The notes below the pieces were generated by a model. That model worked only from the letters and a program-made list of their open reading frames with translations. It was not told the DNA's origin and searched no databases. From Salinispora fenicalii (GTDB lineage: Bacteria; Actinomycetota; Actinomycetes; Mycobacteriales; Micromonosporaceae), in the NCBI RefSeq assembly GCF_000514815.1, contig NZ_AZWQ01000024.1, forward strand, positions 1 through 49,899: DNA of 49,899 nt. The letters are read 5' to 3'. This document shows, piece by piece, positions 16,627 to 23,635 of the stretch. Within the stretch, counting starts at the first letter, position 1. Every line of letters starts with the position of its first letter. The position numbers and the translations under genes were made by a program.

Positions 16627-17511
16627 ATGTTCGTCGAGGCGCGCACCCGGCCGGTGCTCGCCGAGGTATGTCGTCTCCTCGGCCGCTCAGACTCGAACGC
16701 GGCTCTGTTGCGGCACCACACCAACGCCGTCTACGCCGTCGGGGACGTCGTCATCAAGATCGCCCCTGGCGACCAGGACCTGAACCGGGTGCGCGCAATA
16801 GTGGCCGTGGTCGACTGGCTGGTAGAGCGAGATTTCCCCACAGTCGGCCTTCACCCGGGCCTGTCCCAGCCGTTGGAGGTGGGCGGGCATGCCGTTACGG
16901 TTTGGCAGCGTCTGAACCCGGCACACGACGACCCGATCACCGTAGCCGAACTCGGCAGCCTTCTCCGGGATCTGCACGCCCTGCCTGCTCCACCGGTGCC
17001 ATTGCCCGTGCTGCGGCCGATCCATGGCATCGAGCGATCCGTGACCCGTTCGGAGATCCTGAACGGCAAGGAACAGGATTTGCTGCTGGGCCGGCTCGAG
17101 ACGCTGGCCGCTGGTTGGGAGGCGATGCGGTTTCCCCGTGGCGCGAGCCTGATCCAGTCAGATCCGCAGATCCGCAACGCGCTCCGGCGTTTTGACGGCA
17201 CGCCCGTACTCGCCGACTGGGACGGCGCCGCCCTTGGGCCCCGCGAGTGGGATATCGCCACGGTCGTTGTCCACTGCCGCCGGTTCGATCCGTCCGGTCC
17301 CGAGGCGTTCGCCGGCTTCACCGCCGCCTACGGCTGGGACGCCACATGCTGGCCGGGGTTCGAGGAGCTGTGCCAGCTTCGCGAACTGCAGATGATCGCC
17401 ACCAACGCCCGCAAGTCCCGGCCCGGAACCGACGCCGCCGACGAGGTGCACCACCGGATTGCAGGACTCGCCCACGGCGGGCCGGAACTCCGCCGCTGGC
17501 ACATCCTCTGA
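16627..17511 (+). CDS. APH-fold phosphotransferase family protein
   Basis: 294 residues with the aminoglycoside/choline kinase fold: an ATP-site lysine in GDVVIKIAPG (about residue 42) and hinge VTVWQRLNP. The catalytic loop reads LIQSDPQIRNALRR (about 178), where relatives have LIHGDxxxxN; the aspartate and asparagine are present but histidine-glycine is replaced by Gln-Ser. A metal-binding ADWDGAALGPREWD follows (about 198), then VVVHCRRF. Many actinomycete genomes carry several such proteins near small cysteine-rich genes; their substrates are not known. It leads a run of closely spaced genes ending in the RiPP locus. Confidence 0.85.
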   Translation: MFVEARTRPVLAEVCRLLGRSDSNAALLRHHTNAVYAVGDVVIKIAPGDQDLNRVRAIVAVVDWLVERDFPTVGLHPGLSQPLEVGGHAVTVWQRLNPAHDDPITVAELGSLLRDLHALPAPPVPLPVLRPIHGIERSVTRSEILNGKEQDLLLGRLETLAAGWEAMRFPRGASLIQSDPQIRNALRRFDGTPVLADWDGAALGPREWDIATVVVHCRRFDPSGPEAFAGFTAAYGWDATCWPGFEELCQLRELQMIATNARKSRPGTDAADEVHHRIAGLAHGGPELRRWHIL

Positions 17512-17512
17512 G

Positions 17513-17611
17513 ATGAGCAGCGACCGGGGTTTCTACGCGGAGATCGGTACGCCTGTGCCCCTGGCACATCAACGGTTGCGTCCGCTGGTGCTGCCGTGGT
17601 GGTCGGTATGA
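17513..17611 (+). CDS. 32-residue small protein, coupled on both sides
   Basis: A very short frame, MSSDRGFYAEIGTPVPLAHQ then RLRPLVLPWWSV, beginning 2 bases after the phosphotransferase stop and ending with TGA that overlaps the next ATG (ATGA). The tight fit on both sides and the non-random C-terminus (PLVLPWWSV) suggest it is translated. It could be a coupling leader or a small peptide. No family is recognised. Confidence 0.5.
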   Translation: MSSDRGFYAEIGTPVPLAHQRLRPLVLPWWSV

Positions 17612-17928
17612 CGGCCCCTAACGAGCACTCCCGGCCGCACGTGCCGATGCGGCCACTATGGCTGTGCCGCCGGTGCGGGCAGCCATGGCCCTGCGGCGCG
17701 GCGAGGCTCGCGCTCCTGGCCGAGTACCGGGACGCTCCGGTGAGCCTGTTCCTCTACCTGGCCGGCTGCCTGCACGATGCGATCGACGACCTACACCGGC
17801 TCAACCCGAGCGTCACGGGCAGCGCCGCCGACATGTTCGACCGGTTCCTCGGCTGGCCGGCCCGCCGCACTCCCGCCTACCGCGTCAGTACCACCACAGC
17901 CGTCAGCATCGAGGAGGCCGCCTCGTGA
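17608..17928 (+). CDS. small CxxC protein, unknown function
   Basis: 106 residues from ATG 17608, which overlaps the small upstream frame. The N-terminal half carries PLWLCRRCGQPWPCGAARLA (residues about 15-35), a zinc-knuckle-like cysteine cluster, followed by LLAEYRDAPVSLFLYLAGCL and LHDAIDDLHRLNP. This WLCRxCGxPWPC...YLAxCL pattern recurs in small actinobacterial proteins that accompany radical SAM or phosphotransferase genes. Its TGA overlaps the GTG of the maturase remnant (GTGA), linking it to the RiPP operon. It may serve as an accessory or peptide-binding factor; this is a guess from position. Confidence 0.75.
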   Translation: MTAPNEHSRPHVPMRPLWLCRRCGQPWPCGAARLALLAEYRDAPVSLFLYLAGCLHDAIDDLHRLNPSVTGSAADMFDRFLGWPARRTPAYRVSTTTAVSIEEAAS

Positions 17929-18494
17929 ACGGCATCGGCCTGATCAACGCCACCGGTCAGCCCGCGATCGCCGGCAGCTTCCACACCTTGTCGACTTCTT
18001 CACCGGCCTGCCCGGCTGCGAGTCGGTGGGCTTCAACATCGAGGAGCAGGAGGCACCGACCGACCGCTGGTGTCGGAGGGTACCGCGTACCGGTTTTGGC
18101 AGCGTCTCATCGCACGTCGTGTCGGTGGCAGCCCGCTGCGGATCCGCGACGTGGACCGGCTGGCTGACTATTGGTACTGCTGTCACCGGAGTCGCTCGGC
18201 ATCACCGAGCCGCGATACGGCGACTTCATCGCCGGCAACGTCCTCCAGCAACCCATCACCGGCATGCTCGCCGGCGCCGGCTACCTGGGCTACGTCGCCG
18301 AGTTCGTCACGGCCCTCAACGACTGTGCCGACCACTGCGCCTTCTACGACTTCTGCCGTGGTGCCCAGGCCGGCAACCGCTACTTCGAGCACGCGACGTT
18401 CACCGCCCGCGAGACCACCTACTGCCGAACCACGCGACAGGCTCTGGTCCGCGCCGCCGCGAACCAGCTCACCCCTCAAGGAGAAGCGCCATGA
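17925..18494 (+). pseudogene. radical SAM/SPASM cyclophane-type maturase, truncated and frameshifted
   Basis: Three frames together spell the C-terminal half of a RiPP maturase. After a short N-terminal piece (VNGIGLINATGQPAIAGSFH) comes a jump to LVDFFTGLPGCESVGFNIEE, then EGTAYRFWQRLIARRVGG, then ITEPRYGDFIAGNVL, and the SPASM end DCADHCAFYDFCRGAQAGNR, YFEHATFTARETTYC. The iron-sulfur loop that binds SAM is missing, so roughly 150 residues are deleted, and two further shifts occur near 18065 and 18170. The protein cannot be active. The last frame stops with TGA overlapping the precursor's ATG. The family resembles the maturases that make three-residue cyclophanes (GrrM/AmcB type). Confidence 0.82.
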
Positions 18495-18673
18495 CCAGTG
18501 CTCTCGCGGTCCTCGTCAACGCCGCACCCGAGCAACCAGCCCGCCTCGGCGTCGACCCGCAGCGGTCGATAGCGTCTATCGATGCGGCGAAGTTCGACAA
18601 CCGCCCCACCTGGGAAAACCGAGGAAGATTCGACAGCCGGCCCGGCTGGGACAACTGGAACAAGAGAAAGTAG
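18491..18673 (+). CDS. RiPP precursor peptide, cyclophane (AmcA-like) type
   Basis: 60 residues with AAGGAG as ribosome site and ATGA overlap with the maturase remnant. The leader (about residues 1-32, MTSALAVLVNAAPEQ...) is ordinary; the core holds two related units, KFDNRPTWEN and RFDSRPGWDN, then WNKRK at the end. Aromatic residues three positions before Asn or Arg (for example W-E-N and W-D-N) are the places where three-residue cyclophane maturases cross-link an aromatic ring to a side-chain carbon. The motif spacing and the KRK end match my recollection of multiple-cyclophane AmcA-type precursors. Since its own maturase is wrecked, it is an orphan here. Confidence 0.75.
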   Translation: MTSALAVLVNAAPEQPARLGVDPQRSIASIDAAKFDNRPTWENRGRFDSRPGWDNWNKRK

Positions 18674-18745
18674 CCCTACTACGGGAGGCGCGGGGGCGTG
18701 CCCATCCCGCGCCTGCATAGGTTGAGGACACATGCGTACCACCAC
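18660..18745 (+). repeat. 86-bp repeat, copy 2 with internal hairpin
   Basis: Partner of 13692-13776. It spans the last codons of the precursor, a hairpin with perfect 9-base arms (AGGCGCGGG 18686-18694 / CCCGCGCCT 18706-18714) and the start of the pentapeptide gene. The hairpin lacks a T tract; it could end part of the transcripts or shield the precursor mRNA, giving more precursor than downstream product. Confidence 0.8.
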
Positions 18746-19394
18746 AGTCGGCGAGGTGCAGGTCTTGCTGCCGGACCTCGATCCGGATGACCTTGATGCC
18801 ACGACGGACCTGGACGACGATCTGACCGAGGCATTGGTCGAGGGTGCGGCGTGGCGCGGTGCGCAGCTTGCGGATGTCAGCATCCGCAGCAGCCTGCTCG
18901 CCGGCGTGGACCTGGGCGAGAGCACCTGGGAGGCGGGGAGCCTTTTCGGCTGCGAGGTCACCCGCACCGACTTCTCCGGCGCGACGCTGACCGGCATCAC
19001 CATCGAACGATGCGCGATCACCGGCTCCCGCTTCACCGGCACCAGGTTCACCGACGTACGTCTCAAGGATGTCCTCTTCGACGGCTGCCGCCTCGACTAC
19101 GCCACCCTCCAGCGCGTCGCCGCCGTCGGCTCGGTCGCGTTCACCGACTGCACTCTCAGCAACGGCGAGTGGTCTTTTTGTCGGCTGCCGCGTATCGTGC
19201 TGCGCTCCTGTGACCTTGTCGATCTGGAGTTGGAAGCCTGCCACCTCGACGGTGCCGATCTTCGCGGAAGCCGCCTCCACGGGCTCAGGACGCCGTTGGA
19301 CAACCTGCGCGGCGTCACCCTCGGTGAGGATCAACTTCCTGACTTCACCCGGCTGGCCATCGCCGCCGTCAATCTGACCGTCCGCAGCGACTGA
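18732..19394 (+). CDS. pentapeptide-repeat protein
   Basis: 220 residues dominated by A/S/C-x-(L/F)-x-x five-residue repeats from about residue 45 to 190 (for example TDFSG ATLTG ITIER, then SRFTG TRFTD VRLKD). These fold into a right-handed quadrilateral beta helix. An acidic N-terminus (DLDPDDLDATTDLDDD) precedes it. Some pentapeptide proteins (Qnr, MfpA, McbG, AlbG) mimic DNA and shield gyrase from toxins; others have no known role. It begins within the repeat 59 bp after the precursor, and the relic copy at 13692 kept the same arrangement, so it belongs to the RiPP locus and is a candidate self-protection gene. Confidence 0.88.
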   Translation: MRTTTVGEVQVLLPDLDPDDLDATTDLDDDLTEALVEGAAWRGAQLADVSIRSSLLAGVDLGESTWEAGSLFGCEVTRTDFSGATLTGITIERCAITGSRFTGTRFTDVRLKDVLFDGCRLDYATLQRVAAVGSVAFTDCTLSNGEWSFCRLPRIVLRSCDLVDLELEACHLDGADLRGSRLHGLRTPLDNLRGVTLGEDQLPDFTRLAIAAVNLTVRSD

Positions 19395-19409
19395 AGCCGA
19401 GGAGGCATC

Positions 19410-19979
19410 GTGCCCGCTGAAGCTACTGGCAGCCCGGCCACGATCCTTGTTTGCGTGCGGGGTAACTCCGGCTCGGGTAAGAGCAGCATTGCCCGGAAGC
19501 TACGCCGCCGGCACGGCCGGGGCTGCGCTTTGGTCGAGCAGGACTACCTGCGTCGCATCCTGCTGCGCGAGCGGGACAAGCCCGGCGGCGCGGCACCGGC
19601 GTTGATCGGGCAGACCGTTCGGTTCGCCCTGGACCACGGCTACCACGTGGTGCTGGAGGGCATCATGCACGCCAGCCGCTACCGCAGCATGCTGACGGCC
19701 CTGCGAGGCGGCCACAGTGGCCGGTCGCTGTTCTGCTACCTCGACGTGTCCTTGGCCGAGACGCTGCGCCGTCATCTCACGCGCCCGCAGGCCAGCGAGT
19801 TCACCGCCGAGCAGATGAGCGGCTGGTACGTCGCCCATGACGTCCTGGGCTGGCCCGGCGAACTCGTCCTGCCCGAAACCACGGGACTGAACGATGCCGT
19901 CGAGGCCATCGCCGCTGCCGCCCATCTTCCCCAGACCAGACGCGACGATGACCTACTTCCACACGCTCCATTCCCATAG
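19410..19979 (+). CDS. P-loop kinase-like ATPase
   Basis: 189 residues with a single P-loop NTPase domain. The Walker A motif GNSGSGKSS is at about residues 18-26, a lid/substrate region follows with RKLRRRHGRGCALVEQDYLR, and the Walker B-like strand is HVVLEGIMH near residue 78. It has the size and layout of small-molecule kinases (zeta-toxin, chloramphenicol phosphotransferase or gluconate kinase type). GTG start 15 bp after the pentapeptide gene with GAGGAGG, so the two are probably cotranscribed. The substrate is unknown; modification of a peptide, sugar or antibiotic is possible. Confidence 0.85.
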   Translation: MPAEATGSPATILVCVRGNSGSGKSSIARKLRRRHGRGCALVEQDYLRRILLRERDKPGGAAPALIGQTVRFALDHGYHVVLEGIMHASRYRSMLTALRGGHSGRSLFCYLDVSLAETLRRHLTRPQASEFTAEQMSGWYVAHDVLGWPGELVLPETTGLNDAVEAIAAAAHLPQTRRDDDLLPHAPFP

Positions 19980-20075
19980 TGCAGCCCAGCCGGCCAAGGG
20001 TTCCGCCGTTGTAGCGAGGCTCGCCGCCGGACACGCCCGCCGGTGCACCGCTGTCCTCACTCCCGCAGGAGCCCG

Positions 20076-20807
20076 ATGATGACTGCTGTCCCGACTTCTG
20101 GTTTCTCCGCTTTCGCGCTGGAACCCTTTCCCGAGCTCCAGCCTGGTGCGGATCTGGCGGGCGCTATCACCGGCGTTTTGGCCTGTACTGGCATCGAGTT
20201 GCAGGACGGGGATGTGGTGGTGGTGGCTTCCAAGGCCGTGAGTGTCGCGGAGAAGCGGTACGTCGACCTGGCCAATGTCGTCGTTGGCCCGGAGGCGCTG
20301 GAGTTGTCCGCTCGCACGGGCAAGCCTGCCGAGGTCGTGCAGCTGATCTTGGATTCCAGTGACAGCGATTTTCTGGCCACCGACAAGGGCCCGATCATCG
20401 CGCGGCACCGGCTCGGCTTCCAGCTCACCTCCGCCGGGATCGACCGGGCCGGCCCGCAGGGCGCGTGGCTGTTGCCGGTGGATCCAGACGCCTCCGCTCG
20501 CGCCCTGCGGGATGCGTTGATCGCTCACGCGGGCGCGGAGGTGGCGGTGGTGGTCGCGGACTCCGACGGTCGTGCCGACCGGCGTGGGGCGACTGTCATC
20601 TCGATCGGCGCGGCGGGTGTGGGGCCTTTGCGTGTGACGGAGTACGGCGGTAAGCGGCAGGAGGAGACTGTCACCGACCTGATCGCCGCGGCGGCCGGGA
20701 TAATCCTCGGGCAGCGGGGTCGTGGGGCCCCGGTCGCCGTCCTGCGCGGCGTCGCCTACGAGAGCAGTGATGCGGGCGTGGTGTCGATGCTTCAACGCCG
20801 GCCGTGA
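20076..20807 (+). CDS. CofE-like F420-0:glutamate ligase family protein
   Basis: 243 residues from ATG 20076 (ATG 20079 next to it) behind CAGGAG. The CofE fold is clear: DGDVVVVASKAVSVAEKRYV near residue 46, LPVDPDASARALRDAL near residue 140, VVVADSDGR near 168 where CofE has SDTxGRPWR, GAAGVGPL, and VAVLRGVAY near the end. True CofE adds gamma-glutamate to F420-0 with GTP. Here the SDTFGRPW loop is altered (Thr to Asp, Trp lost) and no CofD or other F420 gene is nearby, while actinomycetes normally encode this activity in FbiB. It may ligate glutamate to another acid; that is inferred. Confidence 0.82.
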   Translation: MMTAVPTSGFSAFALEPFPELQPGADLAGAITGVLACTGIELQDGDVVVVASKAVSVAEKRYVDLANVVVGPEALELSARTGKPAEVVQLILDSSDSDFLATDKGPIIARHRLGFQLTSAGIDRAGPQGAWLLPVDPDASARALRDALIAHAGAEVAVVVADSDGRADRRGATVISIGAAGVGPLRVTEYGGKRQEETVTDLIAAAAGIILGQRGRGAPVAVLRGVAYESSDAGVVSMLQRRP

Positions 20808-20944
20808 GGCTGCTGCTCACGGGCGTCGCCGGGAACATCGGCCACCCGGCCCCTGACCTCCCGCACTGGCTGAGCGGCTCGGGGGTCCGGGGCTGGCGAG
20901 CTTCCGGGAGACGCGAATATTCCCGGCGGCGGATGCTGCGGTGA
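20804..20944 (+). pseudogene. N-terminal stub of an SDR/epimerase-like gene
   Basis: GTG overlaps the CofE stop (GTGA) and gives VRLLLTGVAGNIGHPAPDLP, the start of an NAD-dependent epimerase with its GxxGxxG-type loop. After about 15 residues the resemblance is lost and the frame closes at 20944. A third gene of this operon seems to have been cut off, marking the right edge of the accessory segment. Confidence 0.6.
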
Positions 20945-20988
20945 TGCGAGGATCGCCGTTCGGATCGGGACGGATGGGGAGGACGTTC

Positions 20989-21591
20989 GTGGAGGTACGG
21001 CGGATCGGGCCGGAGCAGGTCGAGGCGGCGGCCGGGGTGCTGGCCGAGGCGTTTGACGGCTATTCCTGGACCGCGTGGACCGTCGGCGCGGATCGGCATC
21101 GGGAACGGCTGGCGAACCTCTTCGCGGTCACCCTGACTACGGTTGGTCTGCCGTACGGGGATGTCTGGGCGGCGCTGGACGCCCACGGCCGCCCGCAGGC
21201 GGTGGCGGTGTGGCTGCGATCGGACCAGCCGGTGCCCGACGAGGTCTGGGCCGACGTGGCCGCGGGGAACGCGGAGTATGCCGGGGACCGGCATTCGGCC
21301 ATGCTCGCCGCCGAGGCGGCCTGTGCCCCGCTGCGGGGGGCGGAGCCGGCACTCCTGCTGGCCACGGTGGGGGTGCGCCCGACCGGCCAGGGCGGGGGAG
21401 TCGGCTCGCGACTGCTGCGCCCCGGGCTGGCCGAGGCGGACCGGGCCGGCCTGCCGGCGACGCTGGAGACGTCCGCCTCGGCGAATCTGCGGTTCTATCG
21501 GCGGTTCGGGTTCGAGGTGACCGGGGAGGTGACCGTGCCGGGCGGGGGGCCGCGGGTGTGGGCGATGCGTCGTCCGCCGCTCAGCGTGTAG
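20989..21591 (+). CDS. GNAT-family N-acetyltransferase
   Basis: 200 residues from GTG 20989, six bases after GGGGAGG; the frame also opens at 20941 but without a ribosome site. The acetyl-CoA site is visible as LLLATVGVRPTGQGGGVGSR (about residues 120-139; Q/R-x-x-G-x-G motif), followed by LETSASANLRFYRRFGFEVT, the typical motif B with N-x-x-F-Y-x-R-x-G-F. The substrate is unknown. It is the first gene beyond the accessory block and stands 28 bp before rtcB in the same direction. Confidence 0.9.
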   Translation: MEVRRIGPEQVEAAAGVLAEAFDGYSWTAWTVGADRHRERLANLFAVTLTTVGLPYGDVWAALDAHGRPQAVAVWLRSDQPVPDEVWADVAAGNAEYAGDRHSAMLAAEAACAPLRGAEPALLLATVGVRPTGQGGGVGSRLLRPGLAEADRAGLPATLETSASANLRFYRRFGFEVTGEVTVPGGGPRVWAMRRPPLSV

Positions 21592-21619
21592 GCCGCACCG
21601 GACCGGGTAGGTCGCGCGG

Positions 21620-23038
21620 GTGGACCTGGTCGAGGAGTCGCCGTACCGTTTCCGGATTGACCGGCGGGACCCGATGCGGGTTCCCGGAGTGGTGTTCGCG
21701 GCCGAGGCGCTGCTGTCCGAGATCGGCGCGGACGGGTCGTTGGAGCAGGTCGCAGCCGTCGCCACACTGCCCGGCATCGTCGATGCCTCGTTCGCCATGC
21801 CGGATGTGCATCTGGGCTACGGTTTTCCGATTGGCGGGGTGGCCGCCACCGATGTGGCGGCGGGCGGGGTGGTGTCTCCGGGCGGGGTGGGCTTCGACAT
21901 CTCGTGCGGTGTTCGGCTGCTCGCGGCCGACCTCGATCTGGCGGGGCTTCGTCCCCGACTCGACGCGGTCATGGATGGGCTGGCTGAGGGGACGCCGCGG
22001 GGGGCGGGGCGCGGCGCGGCGTGGCACCTGTCGGGCCGCTCGGACGTGGACGGGGTGCTGCGCGACGGGTCGCGGTACGCGGTGCAGCGCGGCTTCGGCG
22101 TCGAGCGGGACCTGGAACGCTGCGAGGACCAGGGTGCGCTGGGTGACGCCGACCCGGAGGCGGTCGGGGAACGGGCGATCGAGCGCGGCGCGAAGCAGGT
22201 GGGCAGCCTCGGCTCGGGCAACCACTTCCTCGAGGTGCAGGCCGTCACCCAGGTGTATGACCAGCGCGTCGCGGAGGTCTTCGGCCTGCGGCCCGGCCAG
22301 GTCTGCGTGATGATCCATTGTGGTTCGCGCGGGCTGGGGCACCAGATCTGCGCCGACTATGTGCGTCGGATGGAGAAGGCGATGCGCCGCTACGGCATCG
22401 AGGTGCCGGACCGGCAGCTCGCCTGCGCCCCGGTCTCGTCACCGGAGGGGCAGGCCTACCTCGGCGCGATGGCCGCCGCCGCCAACTATGCCCGGGCGAA
22501 TCGTCAGCTGCTCACTCACGTGAGCCGGCTGGTCTTTCGTCGGGTCACCGGGGCGAGTCTCGACCTGGTCTACGACGTCTCACACAACCAGGCGAAGATC
22601 GAGACCCACGGGGTGGATGGCGAGCGGCGTTCGCTCTGTGTGCATCGCAAGGGTGCCACCCGAGCGCTGCCTCCGGGACACCCGGACCTGCCGGCGGAGC
22701 TGGCTGAGGTCGGGCAGCCCGTACTCATCCCCGGGTCGATGGGGACCGCCTCCTACGTACTGACCGGGGTTTCCGGTGCCCCGGCCTTCGCCTCCAGCTG
22801 TCACGGGGCCGGGCGGGTACGTAGCCGGAAGCAGGCGGTGCGGGCCGAGCGCGGCCAGGATCCGCGTGAGCAGCTCGTCGCGCAGAACATCGCCGTACGC
22901 GGTGCTTCTCGGCGTGGCCTGGCCGAGGAGATGCCGGCGGCGTACAAGGACATCGACGCCGTGATCGAGGCCACCGAGGGCGCCGGGCTGTGCCGGAAGG
23001 TCGCCCGGTTGGTGCCGATCGGTGTCGTCAAGGGCTGA
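21620..23038 (+). CDS. rtcB: RNA-splicing ligase RtcB
   Basis: 472 residues, the usual RtcB size. RtcB joins 2',3'-cyclic phosphate to 5'-OH RNA ends using GTP and Mn2+. Metal and guanylate residues are present: [13 protein letters not shown] (about residues 61-73), DISCGVR with Cys96, [28 protein letters not shown] and the nucleotidylated histidine H395 in SCHGAGR. GTG start; an upstream TAGGTC seven bases before it looks like a -10, so the message may be leaderless. The convergent neighbour is archease, its turnover activator. Probable role: RNA repair or tRNA healing under stress. Confidence 0.95.
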   Translation: MDLVEESPYRFRIDRRDPMRVPGVVFAAEALLSEIGADGSLEQVAAVATLPGIVDASFAMPDVHLGYGFPIGGVAATDVAAGGVVSPGGVGFDISCGVRLLAADLDLAGLRPRLDAVMDGLAEGTPRGAGRGAAWHLSGRSDVDGVLRDGSRYAVQRGFGVERDLERCEDQGALGDADPEAVGERAIERGAKQVGSLGSGNHFLEVQAVTQVYDQRVAEVFGLRPGQVCVMIHCGSRGLGHQICADYVRRMEKAMRRYGIEVPDRQLACAPVSSPEGQAYLGAMAAAANYARANRQLLTHVSRLVFRRVTGASLDLVYDVSHNQAKIETHGVDGERRSLCVHRKGATRALPPGHPDLPAELAEVGQPVLIPGSMGTASYVLTGVSGAPAFASSCHGAGRVRSRKQAVRAERGQDPREQLVAQNIAVRGASRRGLAEEMPAAYKDIDAVIEATEGAGLCRKVARLVPIGVVKG

Positions 23039-23078
23039 TGCTCCGGGCGGGCCGCGCGGATCTGCCGGTGGTGTCGGC

Positions 23079-23519
23079 TCACACGTCCACGGTGAGCGCG
23101 CAGGACCAGCGGGGACCGTCGGGGCCGAAGCGCAGTTCGTGCAGGGAGATGGCTTTCGGTACGGCGCCGATCAGCTCCACCGCGTCGGCGTCGGTGGTCT
23201 GCCAGCGTACGTGCAGCCCGTCGGCGCCGTCGTCACGAACCTCGGTACGCAGTGGCAGTTCGCCCCTGGTCTCCATCCGGAAGATCACCTCCTCGAGGAC
23301 GTTCACCAGGAGGTCTGCGTCCTCGACGGCGGGGGCGTGGTACACCCGTTCGGCGGTGGGTTGCGCCGGGCCCGGGTCGACGAAGGTGTCCACCAGGGCG
23401 TTGACCGCCTCGGCCACGCACTCCTCCCGCGTCGGTGCCCACGCCTCGATGCGTACGTCGGCGGTGTGCGGCAGGCAGCGGTGGCCGCGTTCGGGTCGTG
23501 GTTTCACGCCCCTGATCAT
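23079..23519 (-). CDS. archease (RtcB activator)
   Basis: 146 residues, a full-length archease. It contains HTADVRIEAWAPTREECVAE (about residues 18-37), with the metal-binding aspartate in HTAD, an acidic EDADLLVNVLEEVIF near residue 70 and the C-terminal KAISLHELRF region. Archease stimulates RtcB guanylylation and allows multiple turnover. The gene is convergent with rtcB, 40 bp apart, rather than in an operon with it. No duplicate is seen in the window. Confidence 0.93.
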   Translation of the reverse strand: MIRGVKPRPERGHRCLPHTADVRIEAWAPTREECVAEAVNALVDTFVDPGPAQPTAERVYHAPAVEDADLLVNVLEEVIFRMETRGELPLRTEVRDDGADGLHVRWQTTDADAVELIGAVPKAISLHELRFGPDGPRWSCALTVDV

Positions 23520-23635
23520 CCGCTACGATCGCCTGCTCCGGACCCGGTTCGTCGCGATGGACTTCCGGGGACTGTTGAAACGCGTCGATGGTGCTCGATA
23601 GGGTCCGGTGCACGGGCTTGTTTACGGGAGACGCT

